Part shown: positions 35,950 through 44,703 of the stretch, piece by piece | Position numbering within the stretch: position 1 is the stretch's first letter | Layout: each line of letters starts with the position of its first letter | Assembly: GCA_002293145.1 (NCBI GenBank) | Contig: DBCO01000013.1 | Coordinates: 32,677 to 96,676 of the forward strand | Direction: 5' to 3' | Source of the DNA: Akkermansiaceae bacterium UBA956 | GTDB taxonomy: Bacteria > Verrucomicrobiota > Verrucomicrobiia > Verrucomicrobiales > Akkermansiaceae | DNA: 64,000 nt | Program-made: the position numbers and the translations under genes | The notes under the pieces: model-generated | What the model was told of the DNA's origin: nothing | What the model saw: only the letters and a program-made list of their open reading frames with translations | The model's database searches: none

Positions 35950-37274
35950 ATGACCATCATCCTCCTCATCTTCGCCCTACTTATGCTCAATGGAGCTTTT
36001 GCTATGGCCGAAATTGCCCTCGTTTCAGTCAAAAAATCTCGTCTTCAACAAGCTGCTGAGGCAGGCAACAAGCGCGCGCGCATAGCCCTAAAACTAATCG
36101 AAAATCCCGAGCGCATCCTTAGTACCGTGCAGATCGGCATCACCTTGGTGGGGGTCATTTCCGCTGCTTTCGGGGCACAGAACATCGCCGATTTGATGAC
36201 GCCATGGATCAACGATCTCCCCCTCGTAAGCACCAGCGCACCACAAATCTCCTTCGCGCTCGCCATCGTCGCACTTACCTATTGCAACATTGTCATCGGC
36301 GAATTGGTGCCGAAGGGACTAGCATTGCGCAATCCTGAGGGCATCGCCCTGCGCATGGCGCGCCCCATGACTTGGCTCTCACGCATTGCAAACCCACTCG
36401 TCTGGTTGTTAGAAAAATCCACTCGCTTACTGATGAAACTCTTCGGTGCCAGCGATACCTCAAGCTCCGGCCCGTCGCGCGAAGAAGTACAAGTTCTCGT
36501 TCGCGAGGGCATCATCACTGGCGGAGTCGATCAGGAAGAAAGCGACATGGTGACGGGAGTCTTCGATCTCCAAACATCCAAGCCGAGGAAATCATGTTAC
36601 CGCGTCCCAAAGTCACCTTTTTGCCGCACGATGCCACCCATGCACAAATCTGCACACGCATCGCAGCCAGCAAGCAATCCGTTTTCCCGATTTACGAAGG
36701 CAGCCGCGATCAAATCTGTGGCCTTGTTTCCCTGCGAGCCCTCTATGATTCCAAAGTGAGCGCCGCTGGCGAAAAACCGCTGCGCGCAATCATGCAGCCG
36801 CCCGCCTTCGTCGTCGAGAACCAGCCTGCGCTAAAACTTTTCCAAACCCTACGCAGCACCGCACTGGGCGCAGCTCTTGTCACCGATGAATTCGGCACCA
36901 TCCGCGGATTTATCACCATTGATGACATCATCGAAGAAGTCGTAGGCGACTACAAAAAAGACCTCAGCCCTGAGCGAGCCCAAGTGCGCGTGCTTCAGGA
37001 AAACTCATGGATTGTTGATGGCATGACCGAGATCGATGACGTCACTCAAGTCATCCCCGAGCTTGAATCCGCAGTCATCCTCGAAGACGAAGCCTTTCAA
37101 ACCCTCGCCGGCTTCATCATACACAAAATCGACCGCCTCCCCACCGAAGGCGAAAAGTTTACCATCGGACGCCTCGAATTCCACATCGCCGACATGGATC
37201 AGCAACGCATCGATAAAATCATCATCACCCGCCTACCGCTGGAGCCGGAGGATGAAGTAGGTGGCGATGAGTAA
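35950..37274 (+). pseudogene. CNNM/CorC-type (hemolysin family) gene with a single-base frameshift
   Basis: Two overlapping frames together make one 441-residue CNNM (DUF21)-CBS-CorC_HlyC protein. The first part (35950 to about 36570) has the DUF21 membrane domain (MTIILLIFALLMLNGAFAMA, VGVISAAFGAQNIADL, YCNIVIGELVPKGLALRNPE) and ends EESDMVTGVFDL. The second (from about 36570 to 37274) continues AEEIMLPRPKVTFLPHD, CBS domains and a C-terminal transporter-associated domain (LAGFIIHKIDRLPTEGEKF). Restoring one base near 36570-36574 (a CTCCAAA tract) joins them at the right spacing. It could be a real mutation, a programmed -1 shift or a sequencing error. The family is linked to metal-ion homeostasis. 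Confidence 0.8.
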
Positions 37275-37309
37275 GAATTCACACAACAACAGGCCCTAAC
37301 CAGCAACAG

Positions 37310-37340
37310 AGCCAATCTACTTTGGCTAAAGTGTTTTCTT
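37310..37340 (+). terminator. Weak terminator-like hairpin after the CNNM gene
   Basis: AGCCAA (37310-37315) and TTGGCT (37322-37327) form a 6-bp stem, followed by AAAGTGTTTTCTTTTTG. The stem is short, so termination is uncertain. Confidence 0.3.
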
Positions 37341-37436
37341 TTTGTATCACACGAAGTCGCGTCTTATTAGTCGCTCATACATCGTCAAAAAACAAGCTTG
37401 GCACTACATGGTTTTTCGCCTAAAAGGCTTGCTCGC

Positions 37437-38750
37437 ATGGCCACCGAACTTGAACACACACTTGCATCTTCCGCTACATTGGAGGGAACCTCTCTGCATA
37501 CAGGACAAAAAGTTTCTCTCACGATCAAACCCGCGCCTGAAGGGCACGGTTTCAAATTTCGTCGCATTGACCTGCCGGATCAGCCGTTCATCGATGCCGA
37601 TGTCAACAAAGTGCAGACGGTAGAACGCGCCACGACTTTGGCACAAGGATCCGTAAAAGTTCACACCGTCGAGCATGTCATTTCTGCACTTACAGGAATG
37701 GGCGTGGACAATGCGATCATCGAGATGGATGCCAACGAACCACCGATTGGCGATGGCTCCTCACGTCCCTTTGTCGAGCTAATCAAAAAAGCAGGCATCG
37801 TGGCGCAAAAAGCCCCGCGCAAGGTATGGGAAATCCGTGAGCCGATCCACCAAGAAAGTGGTGATGGCAGCATCCTCACGATTGTGCCTAGCAAAACATT
37901 TCGCGTTTCCGTGACCAACGTCGGCCCCGATGGGCGTTTCACTCAATATTTTTCTAGCGAGGTCACACCTGAGCTCTACGAAAGTGAAATCGCCCCTGCC
38001 CGCACTTTTGTCTATTACGAGGACGTCAAGCCCTTGCTCGATAAAGGACTCATCAAAGGTGGTTCGCTCGAAAACGCCGTGGTGGTTCGCGGCAACGAAG
38101 TGATGTCTAAGGAAGCCCTACGCTACCCGAACGAATTCGCCCGTCACAAAGCACTCGATCTCATCGGTGACTTGATGCTTTCGGGTAAACGCATTCTCGG
38201 TCACGTCATCGCCGTCAAGCCAGGCCATGGACCAAACACGCAGATGGCTGCCACTGTGAAGCGCGAATACAGCCGGATGCGTTCGATGGTTCCACCGATC
38301 AACATTCCTAAAGGTGAAGCTGTCTTGGACATTCACGATGTGTTGAAAATTTTGCCACACCGCTATCCATTTTTGTTAGTGGATCGTATTATTGATTTCG
38401 AGGGCGATACCAAGTGCACAGGCATCAAGAATGTGACCATGAACGAGCCGTTTTTCCCTGGACATTTCCCCGGACATCCCGTGATGCCTGGTGTGCTGCA
38501 GCTCGAAGCCATGGCGCAAGTTTCCTCCGTGCTCATGCTGCGCAAACCGGAAAACCAAGGAAAAATTGGCTACTTCATGAGCGCCGACAGCGTCAAATGG
38601 CGGCGTCCAGTTCTCCCCGGTGACACCTTGTTCATCGAGGCCGAAGTGATCAAAATCCGCGGCTCCATCGGCCAAACCCGCGCCCGTTGTCTCGTCAACG
38701 GCGAAGTGGTATCCGAAGGTGAACTAAAATTCGCCCTCGTCGCGAGTTGA
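37437..38750 (+). CDS. lpxC/fabZ: LpxC-FabZ bifunctional fusion
   Basis: One 437-residue polypeptide combining UDP-3-O-acyl-GlcNAc deacetylase (about residues 1-290, lipid A synthesis) with 3-hydroxyacyl-ACP dehydratase (about 295-437, fatty acid synthesis). Zn ligands of LpxC are visible as KVHTVEHVI (His80) and ARHKALDLIGDL (His237, Asp241). The FabZ half has LPHRYPFLLVDRI and FPGHFPGHPVMPGVLQLEAMAQ with the catalytic His and Glu. The ATG at 37437 is preferred to the TTG at 37398. Similar fusions are known in Bacteroidetes and other lineages. The two activities share the hydroxyacyl-ACP pool. Confidence 0.92.
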   Translation: MATELEHTLASSATLEGTSLHTGQKVSLTIKPAPEGHGFKFRRIDLPDQPFIDADVNKVQTVERATTLAQGSVKVHTVEHVISALTGMGVDNAIIEMDANEPPIGDGSSRPFVELIKKAGIVAQKAPRKVWEIREPIHQESGDGSILTIVPSKTFRVSVTNVGPDGRFTQYFSSEVTPELYESEIAPARTFVYYEDVKPLLDKGLIKGGSLENAVVVRGNEVMSKEALRYPNEFARHKALDLIGDLMLSGKRILGHVIAVKPGHGPNTQMAATVKREYSRMRSMVPPINIPKGEAVLDIHDVLKILPHRYPFLLVDRIIDFEGDTKCTGIKNVTMNEPFFPGHFPGHPVMPGVLQLEAMAQVSSVLMLRKPENQGKIGYFMSADSVKWRRPVLPGDTLFIEAEVIKIRGSIGQTRARCLVNGEVVSEGELKFALVAS

Positions 38751-38755
38751 TCGTC

Positions 38756-39643
38756 ATGATTCTCTCACCAACGCTGCAAATGCACTTGCTAGTATTTTTG
38801 CTAGCATTGACGGGTGTTTTTGGTCAATTATTGAGCCTCAATACAACCAGCTTAGTTGCGTGGCGTACAGGCATCGCCGCGCTCGTGATGGCTTTATGGT
38901 TGCTAATTCGGCGCACAGCACCTTTGCGCACAAGTCCAGCTGAAGCGAAAAAAATGCTGGGCATCGGCGTATTGATCGGAGCGCATTGGCTATTCTTTTA
39001 CGGTAGCCTGAAAGTTTCTAACATATCCATTTGCCTCACAGGCTTTGCTTCGATCTCCCTATTCACAGCATTCACTGAGCCTTGGTTAAACGGCACGAAA
39101 GTTGTGAAGTCCGAGGTAATGTTAGGCATTCTCGTAGCAATCGGCCTAGCATTGATCGCAGGCTTTGAGACTCAATACCTCCTTGGATTGACGCTTGCAA
39201 TCATTGGTGCATTTCTAGCATCGATCTTACCCGTGCTCAATCGCAGGCTCGTATTGTCAGGAACTGCACCAGAGACCATTTTGCTGTGGGAAATGCCCGG
39301 AGCGTGCCTAGCCGCGCTATTGGTTCATCCCCTCCTTGCTCCATACGCGACACTTTTCCATTGGCAACCGATGGACTTCCTGTGGATGTTCTTTCTAGCC
39401 ATTGTCTGCACGGTATTTGCCCATGCATTCCATACGCATTTACTCAAAAAAGTGACTGCTTATACTTGCAATCTTTTGATGAACTTCGAGCCAATCCACG
39501 GCATCATTCTTGGAGCATTGCTATTCCACGATTATGATTCTCTGCGCCCTGCATTTTACGCAGGTGCAGCGATTATCATCTTGTCGAATTTTTTGCACCT
39601 ACGCTTGAACAAGGCCACATCCGAGCGGATTACTTCTGCGTGA
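38756..39643 (+). CDS. EamA/DMT-superfamily transporter
   Basis: A 295-residue inner-membrane protein with about ten TM helices in two EamA repeats (for example LHLLVFLLALTGVFGQLLSL-like start, VLIGAHWLFFYGSLKVSN, and YTCNLLMNFEPIHGIILGALLFHD in the second repeat). Members export or exchange metabolites. It begins 5 bp after lpxC-fabZ and is probably co-transcribed; the substrate is unknown. The 3' end overlaps the convergent DUF1080 gene by 14 bp. Confidence 0.85.
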   Translation: MILSPTLQMHLLVFLLALTGVFGQLLSLNTTSLVAWRTGIAALVMALWLLIRRTAPLRTSPAEAKKMLGIGVLIGAHWLFFYGSLKVSNISICLTGFASISLFTAFTEPWLNGTKVVKSEVMLGILVAIGLALIAGFETQYLLGLTLAIIGAFLASILPVLNRRLVLSGTAPETILLWEMPGACLAALLVHPLLAPYATLFHWQPMDFLWMFFLAIVCTVFAHAFHTHLLKKVTAYTCNLLMNFEPIHGIILGALLFHDYDSLRPAFYAGAAIIILSNFLHLRLNKATSERITSA

Positions 39644-40208
39644 TCTTGAGCTCGCGAAAATGAATTTCCATCATCAATCCAGGATGCACTTGCAGGCCGA
39701 TTGGGCCACTATCCACGATCTCATCTGTCGTGTAGTCGAGCACTTGCTTGCCGTTGAGAGTAACGATGTATTTCTTGCTGGTCACATCAATCTTGATCTT
39801 ATTCCACTCACCTTCTTTGAGTAACTCCTTTACGCCAACGGCCTCAACGGGATAACGACCTTTTTTACCGATGTAGGGAGAACACGAAAGATCACGCTTG
39901 AGTGAACCGGAAATACCAAGCTGGATTTGTTCACTCTCATTTCGCAGGAAAAATCCAGAGTCGACATGCCCCGTAAAACGGAATTCAGCTTCGAGCACAA
40001 AGTCCTTGTAGCAAGCTTCCGTCCATAGAATCGAGCCGATTTTTTTCTCATCACTTTTGCCTACGATGGCACCATCTTGTACCGACCAGTATGTCTCAGG
40101 ACCTTTTGCTTTCCAGCCGGCAAGCGTGCTGCCGTCAAAGATTTTCACAGGTTCAGCGGCAACCAAAGGCAAAGCAAGCAAGGCAAAGAAGCTGAGTGTG
40201 TGTTTCAT
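39630..40208 (-). CDS. Secreted DUF1080 (3-keto-disaccharide hydrolase-type) protein
   Basis: A 192-residue secreted protein with a signal peptide (MKHTLSFFALLALPLVAAEP). The DUF1080 core is IFDGSTLAGWKAKG, WSVQDGAIVGKSD, FVLEAEFRF, DSGFFLRNE and GEWNKIKIDV, ending in HFRELKIT. The family is concanavalin-like and abundant in PVC and Bacteroidetes; some members cleave 3-keto-glucosides. The start at 40208 is set by the signal peptide. It lies 60 bp after cimA on the same strand. Confidence 0.85.
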   Translation of the reverse strand: MKHTLSFFALLALPLVAAEPVKIFDGSTLAGWKAKGPETYWSVQDGAIVGKSDEKKIGSILWTEACYKDFVLEAEFRFTGHVDSGFFLRNESEQIQLGISGSLKRDLSCSPYIGKKGRYPVEAVGVKELLKEGEWNKIKIDVTSKKYIVTLNGKQVLDYTTDEIVDSGPIGLQVHPGLMMEIHFRELKITQK

Positions 40209-40268
40209 GTAATGAATTAATACGCGCCTGGGATAAAATCTTGCAATAAATTCTGACAATTCACAAAA

Positions 40269-41846
40269 TTACTTGGGACAACGTTGCAAAAACAGATCAA
40301 GACCATCAACCAAAGCGATCCAACTTGCTTCAATGATGTTTTCGGAGACCCCGACTGTGCCCCAGTTGTTCTCGCCGTCAGAGCAGACGATCAAAACGCG
40401 AGTCTTCGATGCCGTTGCATCATGACCATCCAGTATCCGTACCTTGTAGTCCACCAAAGTCACACGAGCGAGTTCAGGATAAAAGGATAGCAACGCTTTG
40501 CGCAAAGCGACATCAAGCGCATTCACCACGCCATGACCTTCAGCCACAGTATACTCGGGCATGTCATTGACAAACACCTTTACGGTAGCTTCACAAACTG
40601 GTGAGTGGCCATCGCGATATTGACGGAAACTTGTATGGTATTCTTTGAGATCGAAGGGTTTCTGATAAGCTCCCGTTTCTTTACGAATGAGCAGCTCTAA
40701 TGAACCTCCCGCGGCCTCGAACGAGTAGCCGATATTTTCCAACTCTTTCACGCTTTGCAGCAAGTTTTTCGCGGCAGTTGAACCTTTTTCCAGGGGTAAG
40801 CCCATTTGTTCAGCTTTGATCAAAATGTTTGATTGACCTGCAAGCTCAGAAACCAAAATATTTTGCGAATTGCCCACTTGCTCGGGGCGAATGTGTTCAT
40901 AACTGCGTGCTAGTTTTTGCACGGCATTCACGTGCATGCCACCTTTGTGCGCAAAGGCGGTACGACCCACAAATGGAGCACGAGCGAAATGCGGGTTGTT
41001 CGAGACATCATCCACGAAGTAGGAAAGATCCAGCATTTTCTCCAAATGAGGAGTGACGTCCAGATTCATCTTGAGTTGCAGAATGGGAATCAGCGAAGTG
41101 AGGTTACAATTACCAGTGCGCTCGCCATAGCCATTGATCGTGCCCTGCACCTGCACAGCACCAGCTTGAACAGAGGCCACAGCATTCGCCACAGCAAGCT
41201 CGCAATCGTTGTGCGTATGAATGCCGATTGGCACACTGGGAATGCGTTGGCGAACTACTTGGCAAATTTCAGCAACCTCATGCGGCAAGGTGCCGCCATT
41301 GGTATCGCAGAGCACCAAAATATCGGCACCACCATCCGCAGCAGCTTGTAAGGTAGCCAGCGCATGTTCGGCATTTGCTTTATAGCCATCGAAAAAATGC
41401 TCAGCATCATAGACCACTTCGCGTCCATGCTTTTTCAAATAGGCTACCGTATCGCGGATCATCGCCTGATTTTCCTCAACAGTCGTGCGCAACACCTCGG
41501 TGACATGCAGATCCCAGCTCTTGCCAAATATCGTTACAACGGGTGTTTCCGCATCGAGCAACAGTGCCACTTGCGGGTCATTTTCTACGGCCACATCAGC
41601 CCTACGTGTCGAGCCAAAGGCCGCCAGCTTAGCATGAGTCAGCTTGAGCTTTTTCGCCTCACGAAAAAACTCGACGTCCTTAGGGTTTGATCCCGGCCAT
41701 CCGCCTTCGATGTAGTCGATGCCAAATTGGTCCAATCGCTCGGCAATACGCAGTTTGTCCAATCCAGAAAGTTGAAAGCCCTCGCCCTGCGTGCCGTCAC
41801 GAAGGGTGGTGTCATAGAGAAAAACTGGTTTACTGGAATTAGACAT
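40269..41846 (-). CDS. cimA: Citramalate synthase CimA
   Basis: A 525-residue LeuA-family enzyme condensing acetyl-CoA and pyruvate to (R)-citramalate, the threonine-independent entry to isoleucine. The N-terminal motif YDTTLRDGTQGEGFQLS is the CimA form of the HMGL-like TIM barrel, with HTHNDCELAVANAV and ADILVLCDTNGG. The C-terminal regulatory LeuA dimerisation domain (about 390-525) includes VLIVCSDGENNWGTVGVSEN. Length and motifs match the citramalate class and not 2-isopropylmalate synthase. No other isoleucine genes are adjacent. Confidence 0.92.
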   Translation of the reverse strand: MSNSSKPVFLYDTTLRDGTQGEGFQLSGLDKLRIAERLDQFGIDYIEGGWPGSNPKDVEFFREAKKLKLTHAKLAAFGSTRRADVAVENDPQVALLLDAETPVVTIFGKSWDLHVTEVLRTTVEENQAMIRDTVAYLKKHGREVVYDAEHFFDGYKANAEHALATLQAAADGGADILVLCDTNGGTLPHEVAEICQVVRQRIPSVPIGIHTHNDCELAVANAVASVQAGAVQVQGTINGYGERTGNCNLTSLIPILQLKMNLDVTPHLEKMLDLSYFVDDVSNNPHFARAPFVGRTAFAHKGGMHVNAVQKLARSYEHIRPEQVGNSQNILVSELAGQSNILIKAEQMGLPLEKGSTAAKNLLQSVKELENIGYSFEAAGGSLELLIRKETGAYQKPFDLKEYHTSFRQYRDGHSPVCEATVKVFVNDMPEYTVAEGHGVVNALDVALRKALLSFYPELARVTLVDYKVRILDGHDATASKTRVLIVCSDGENNWGTVGVSENIIEASWIALVDGLDLFLQRCPK

Positions 41847-41950
41847 CGCGCAGAAAAACTAACCATCTGAACTTGATTAATCCAGCAAAAATCGTGTCAA
41901 CTTCCTTCGCCGCCGATGAACGTAACGGTAGGATACATGGCCAAAGAAAA

Positions 41951-42022
41951 TGCTCCCGACAGGAATCGAACCTGTATCTGCCCTTTAGGAGAGGGCCGTT
42001 CTATCCATTGAACTACGGGAGC
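41951..42022 (-). tRNA. tRNA-Arg (anticodon CCT)
   Basis: A 72-nt tRNA on the minus strand. The acceptor stem is GCTCCCG/CGGGAGC with discriminator A; the D-arm is GTTC AATGGATA GAAC; the anticodon stem GCCCT/AGGGC closes a CTCCTAA loop, with anticodon CCT at 41987-41989 (reads AGG, Arg). The T-arm is CAGGT TCGATTC CTGTC. CCA is not encoded. Confidence 0.95.
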
Positions 42023-42072
42023 GTGGCGCAATCGATACTAAATAAACTAGCACTTTACAAGCAAATCGTGAT

Positions 42073-42735
42073 TTATTCTTCATCGGCATTTTGCAGCAAA
42101 TGCTCGGTGACAATGCTGCTCCATTTGTCGTAGTTAGCCCCGATTGATTCATCCTCGTTCGTAATGAAAGCCAGAAGCTCGATGGCTTCTTGCTGGATCT
42201 CTCCTGACGTGTGCTTCATCAAAGCTAGAGTCGAGGGCAATTTTGCAAGGTCATCGCGGTTGTATCCATCGTCTAGCGCAATGCGCTGCATTTCCGGAGA
42301 ATCAAAATAATTGGCCTCCAGTTCAGGAAGGGCGAGTTCCGCATAGTCCTCATCGCTGGTGAGGTTCAATCCATGCTGCAGCGCATCAGCTCTTATTTTG
42401 GCATCAACTCTTGAATCAGCAGCGATGGCTAACAAACCTTGAGCCGCTTGCAGAACAGGCACTTTTTCGTCGGAAAGAAGTCGACTGATTTCCGCATCTG
42501 CCAATTCTGGATCTACTGTTGCAGGACGTGGGCGGCTTTGGTCATTACGAGAGCTCGTGCGGCCTTTCGTTCTGTCTTGTGACGATGCAGCAGGCTTAAT
42601 TACAGCTCTAAGCTGCTCGTTACCCTGCTCGGGCTTACTCGGACTAGAACCCGAATTACGAACAATTTGGAATCCTAACAGAATTGCTCCCATGATAAGA
42701 ATCCCAATGAAAAGTCTGGACGTTTTTGTTTTCAT
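42073..42735 (-). CDS. Membrane-anchored protein of unknown function
   Basis: A 220-residue protein from the ATG at 42735, with one N-terminal TM helix or uncleaved signal (LFIGILIMGAILLGFQIV, about residues 8-25). A Ser/Arg/Lys-rich linker (about 28-70) leads to a helical, acidic C-terminal domain that may be HEAT-like (VPVLQAAQGLLAIAADSRV, IQQEAIELLAFITNEDE). I do not recognise the family. It lies beside the tRNA-Arg gene. Confidence 0.65.
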   Translation of the reverse strand: MKTKTSRLFIGILIMGAILLGFQIVRNSGSSPSKPEQGNEQLRAVIKPAASSQDRTKGRTSSRNDQSRPRPATVDPELADAEISRLLSDEKVPVLQAAQGLLAIAADSRVDAKIRADALQHGLNLTSDEDYAELALPELEANYFDSPEMQRIALDDGYNRDDLAKLPSTLALMKHTSGEIQQEAIELLAFITNEDESIGANYDKWSSIVTEHLLQNADEE

Positions 42736-42774
42736 GTAAGGTGCAAGGAATGCGAGAATCAGAAGCCTGTGCAT

Positions 42775-43233
42775 TGGCGAGGCAAAATGAAAACATATTC
42801 AGTAATCTCGTAATTGTAAATCAATCCGATCACACGATTTTACTTCAGCAGAACGACACCATCGAGGGGCGGGCGCCGAGCTTTGCGGCAAAATGGACAC
42901 ACTAAACTGCTGAGCTTCTGCAAAAGTCTCATTGATCGGCAATGAAGCCCTTCCCGCATTCGCGATGACGAACACTGGGCGAATCAATCCTGCGCTGGCC
43001 GCAGGCTTGCCAAATTCGAAACAGCCTTCTGTTCGCGGCAATGTCCCCCATCTTAAATCGGCAATCCACGAGCAGATAGCGAGATTTCTGCAGCGGCAGT
43101 AGCCATTGCTGCTGTTGGGAAAACACCGAGGCAATCCGCTCCAGCAAGCGCGATCCTGTTGCTAGTTTCAGTTTTTCGGACAATGTCATAACAGGCGAAA
43201 ACTCGTAATTACCGAATATTTTGCTAATGGAAG
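42775..43233. other. 459-bp stretch with no intact gene; possible coding remnants
   Basis: No confident gene. Minus-strand frames include 42929-43189 (86 codons) and 42799-43134, which could be joined near 43020, and a separate 39-codon frame 42840-42959 ending in a CPFC-containing tail. None matches a family I know and the frames interrupt each other, so this may be a decayed gene or non-coding leader for the acyltransferase gene that follows. Confidence 0.4.
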
Positions 43234-44697
43234 ATGTGCATTTCAGAAAAAGATTTACAAATGTTGACTATTAATGATTTGTTGTTACCACTTGCAAATC
43301 AGAAAAAAATAGCAAAAGCTCTGACCGCCTTGAGCACTATTTCCACAAAACCTAGCATTTCTCACTGGTTCGAATACACGTTTGTGAAAATTTTCGAAAC
43401 CTGTTTGCGATTTATTTCTGCCCGTTATGTGGATCGACTCTCGACCGCGCTTGGCAGAATCGCCTGGATTTTATTAAAGTCTCGGCGCAAAACCGTAATC
43501 AGGAACTGCCGAATTGCTTGGGGAGACACGCTACATTATGATGAAATTCTAAAATTGTCTCAATCGGTCTTTGAAACAAATTCCGCAAATCTAATCGGAG
43601 GCATGAAGTTGGCATTGATGAACGACAAAAAAATTTCATCGCACGTTTCCATTTCAGGCTTACAACAGATGCAGCAGTGTCTAGAATCTTCTCCTCAAGG
43701 CATTTTGCTGGCTTTGGCTCATATGGGCAACTGGGAAATCCTAGCCCGACTTAATGCTTTGCTAGCTCCAACTAGGTCCAGTGCCGCTTTTTTTCGCCCC
43801 CTCAACAACCCTTTGATGAATCGCATGACGAAAATGCGTCGCACAAGCTCGGGAACAAAGCTTTTTTCTAACAAAGAAGGTTTTTCGCAAGCTTGTGCTC
43901 ACTTGCGTATTGGAGGATTGCTCGGAATACTCGCTGACCAAAACGCGGGCAATTCTGGCATCCGTATGCCATTTTTCGGCAGGAACACTTCTTGCACGCC
44001 ACTCTTGGAGATCCTCCACAAAAGAACTGGTGCTGTCATTTTTTATGTTTCCATGACGAAAACCGGCTCCGCTCATTGGCATGTCGATCTCCGAAGGCAT
44101 CCAGATCATGAGCCATACGATACCACTTCCATCATGCGTGGTATTGAAACATCGCTCAGCACCAGCCGCAGCGACGGATTCTGGCTGCATAATCGCTGGA
44201 AGTTAAACGTCAAGCAACCATTTTTAGTACGCCAAACGAGAACGTCAAAGACGAAAAATTTACAAACTAAACCTTGGCAGAGCGTCATAGTATTGTCAAG
44301 TGATCCCGAAATTTATCAAGCAGCCCTGCCTGCTATTAAGCAATTAGTAACGCAAGAAAATGACTACCGTTTTTTGATTTTGAATGCTCCGATTGATTTC
44401 CATGACCAAAGAGCTAATCACATCGATCTTCCAGAAGACGTGACTTTGCGTGATTACCTGCGAATCTTGGATCAACAGCAGATCTACCCCATAGACATGG
44501 TGCTGTTCTTCACAGATCCTAGTGAACAGTTTGATGTCCGGAAAACTACTAACATTCCTTGGAGCGCTGGATTTTCTCAAAAAAACTCTGCTCCGTTATC
44601 CACTCCTATCCCCCATCCAGCAACATCGCTGAAAGAATCATCAACATGGAATCACTTCATTGATGCGCTCGGCAGCAAAGCCCTCTCAGATACTTGA
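43234..44697 (+). CDS. LpxL/HtrB-like acyltransferase with extra C-terminal domain
   Basis: A 487-residue protein whose first ~320 residues are a lipid A lauroyl/myristoyl-type acyltransferase: KSRRKTVIRNCRIAWGD, the catalytic segment ALAHMGNWEI (His163, Glu168), and GILADQNAGNSGIRMPFFGR. It probably adds a secondary acyl chain to lipid A. About 160 further residues follow, from the NVKQPFLV region, with VIVLSSDPEIYQAALPAIKQL and DMVLFFTDP. These resemble the N-terminal half of GT9 heptosyltransferases, an unusual addition. An alternative ATG start is at 43261. It begins the surface-glycolipid gene set, 6 bp before the ELM1-like gene. Confidence 0.8.
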   Translation: MCISEKDLQMLTINDLLLPLANQKKIAKALTALSTISTKPSISHWFEYTFVKIFETCLRFISARYVDRLSTALGRIAWILLKSRRKTVIRNCRIAWGDTLHYDEILKLSQSVFETNSANLIGGMKLALMNDKKISSHVSISGLQQMQQCLESSPQGILLALAHMGNWEILARLNALLAPTRSSAAFFRPLNNPLMNRMTKMRRTSSGTKLFSNKEGFSQACAHLRIGGLLGILADQNAGNSGIRMPFFGRNTSCTPLLEILHKRTGAVIFYVSMTKTGSAHWHVDLRRHPDHEPYDTTSIMRGIETSLSTSRSDGFWLHNRWKLNVKQPFLVRQTRTSKTKNLQTKPWQSVIVLSSDPEIYQAALPAIKQLVTQENDYRFLILNAPIDFHDQRANHIDLPEDVTLRDYLRILDQQQIYPIDMVLFFTDPSEQFDVRKTTNIPWSAGFSQKNSAPLSTPIPHPATSLKESSTWNHFIDALGSKALSDT

Positions 44698-44703
44698 TCG
44701 ACC

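Noticed and set aside
36600..36759. Tail of the first CNNM frame after the frameshift
   Set aside because: Its residues are Cys/Pro/Arg-rich and match no family; homology continues in the other frame.
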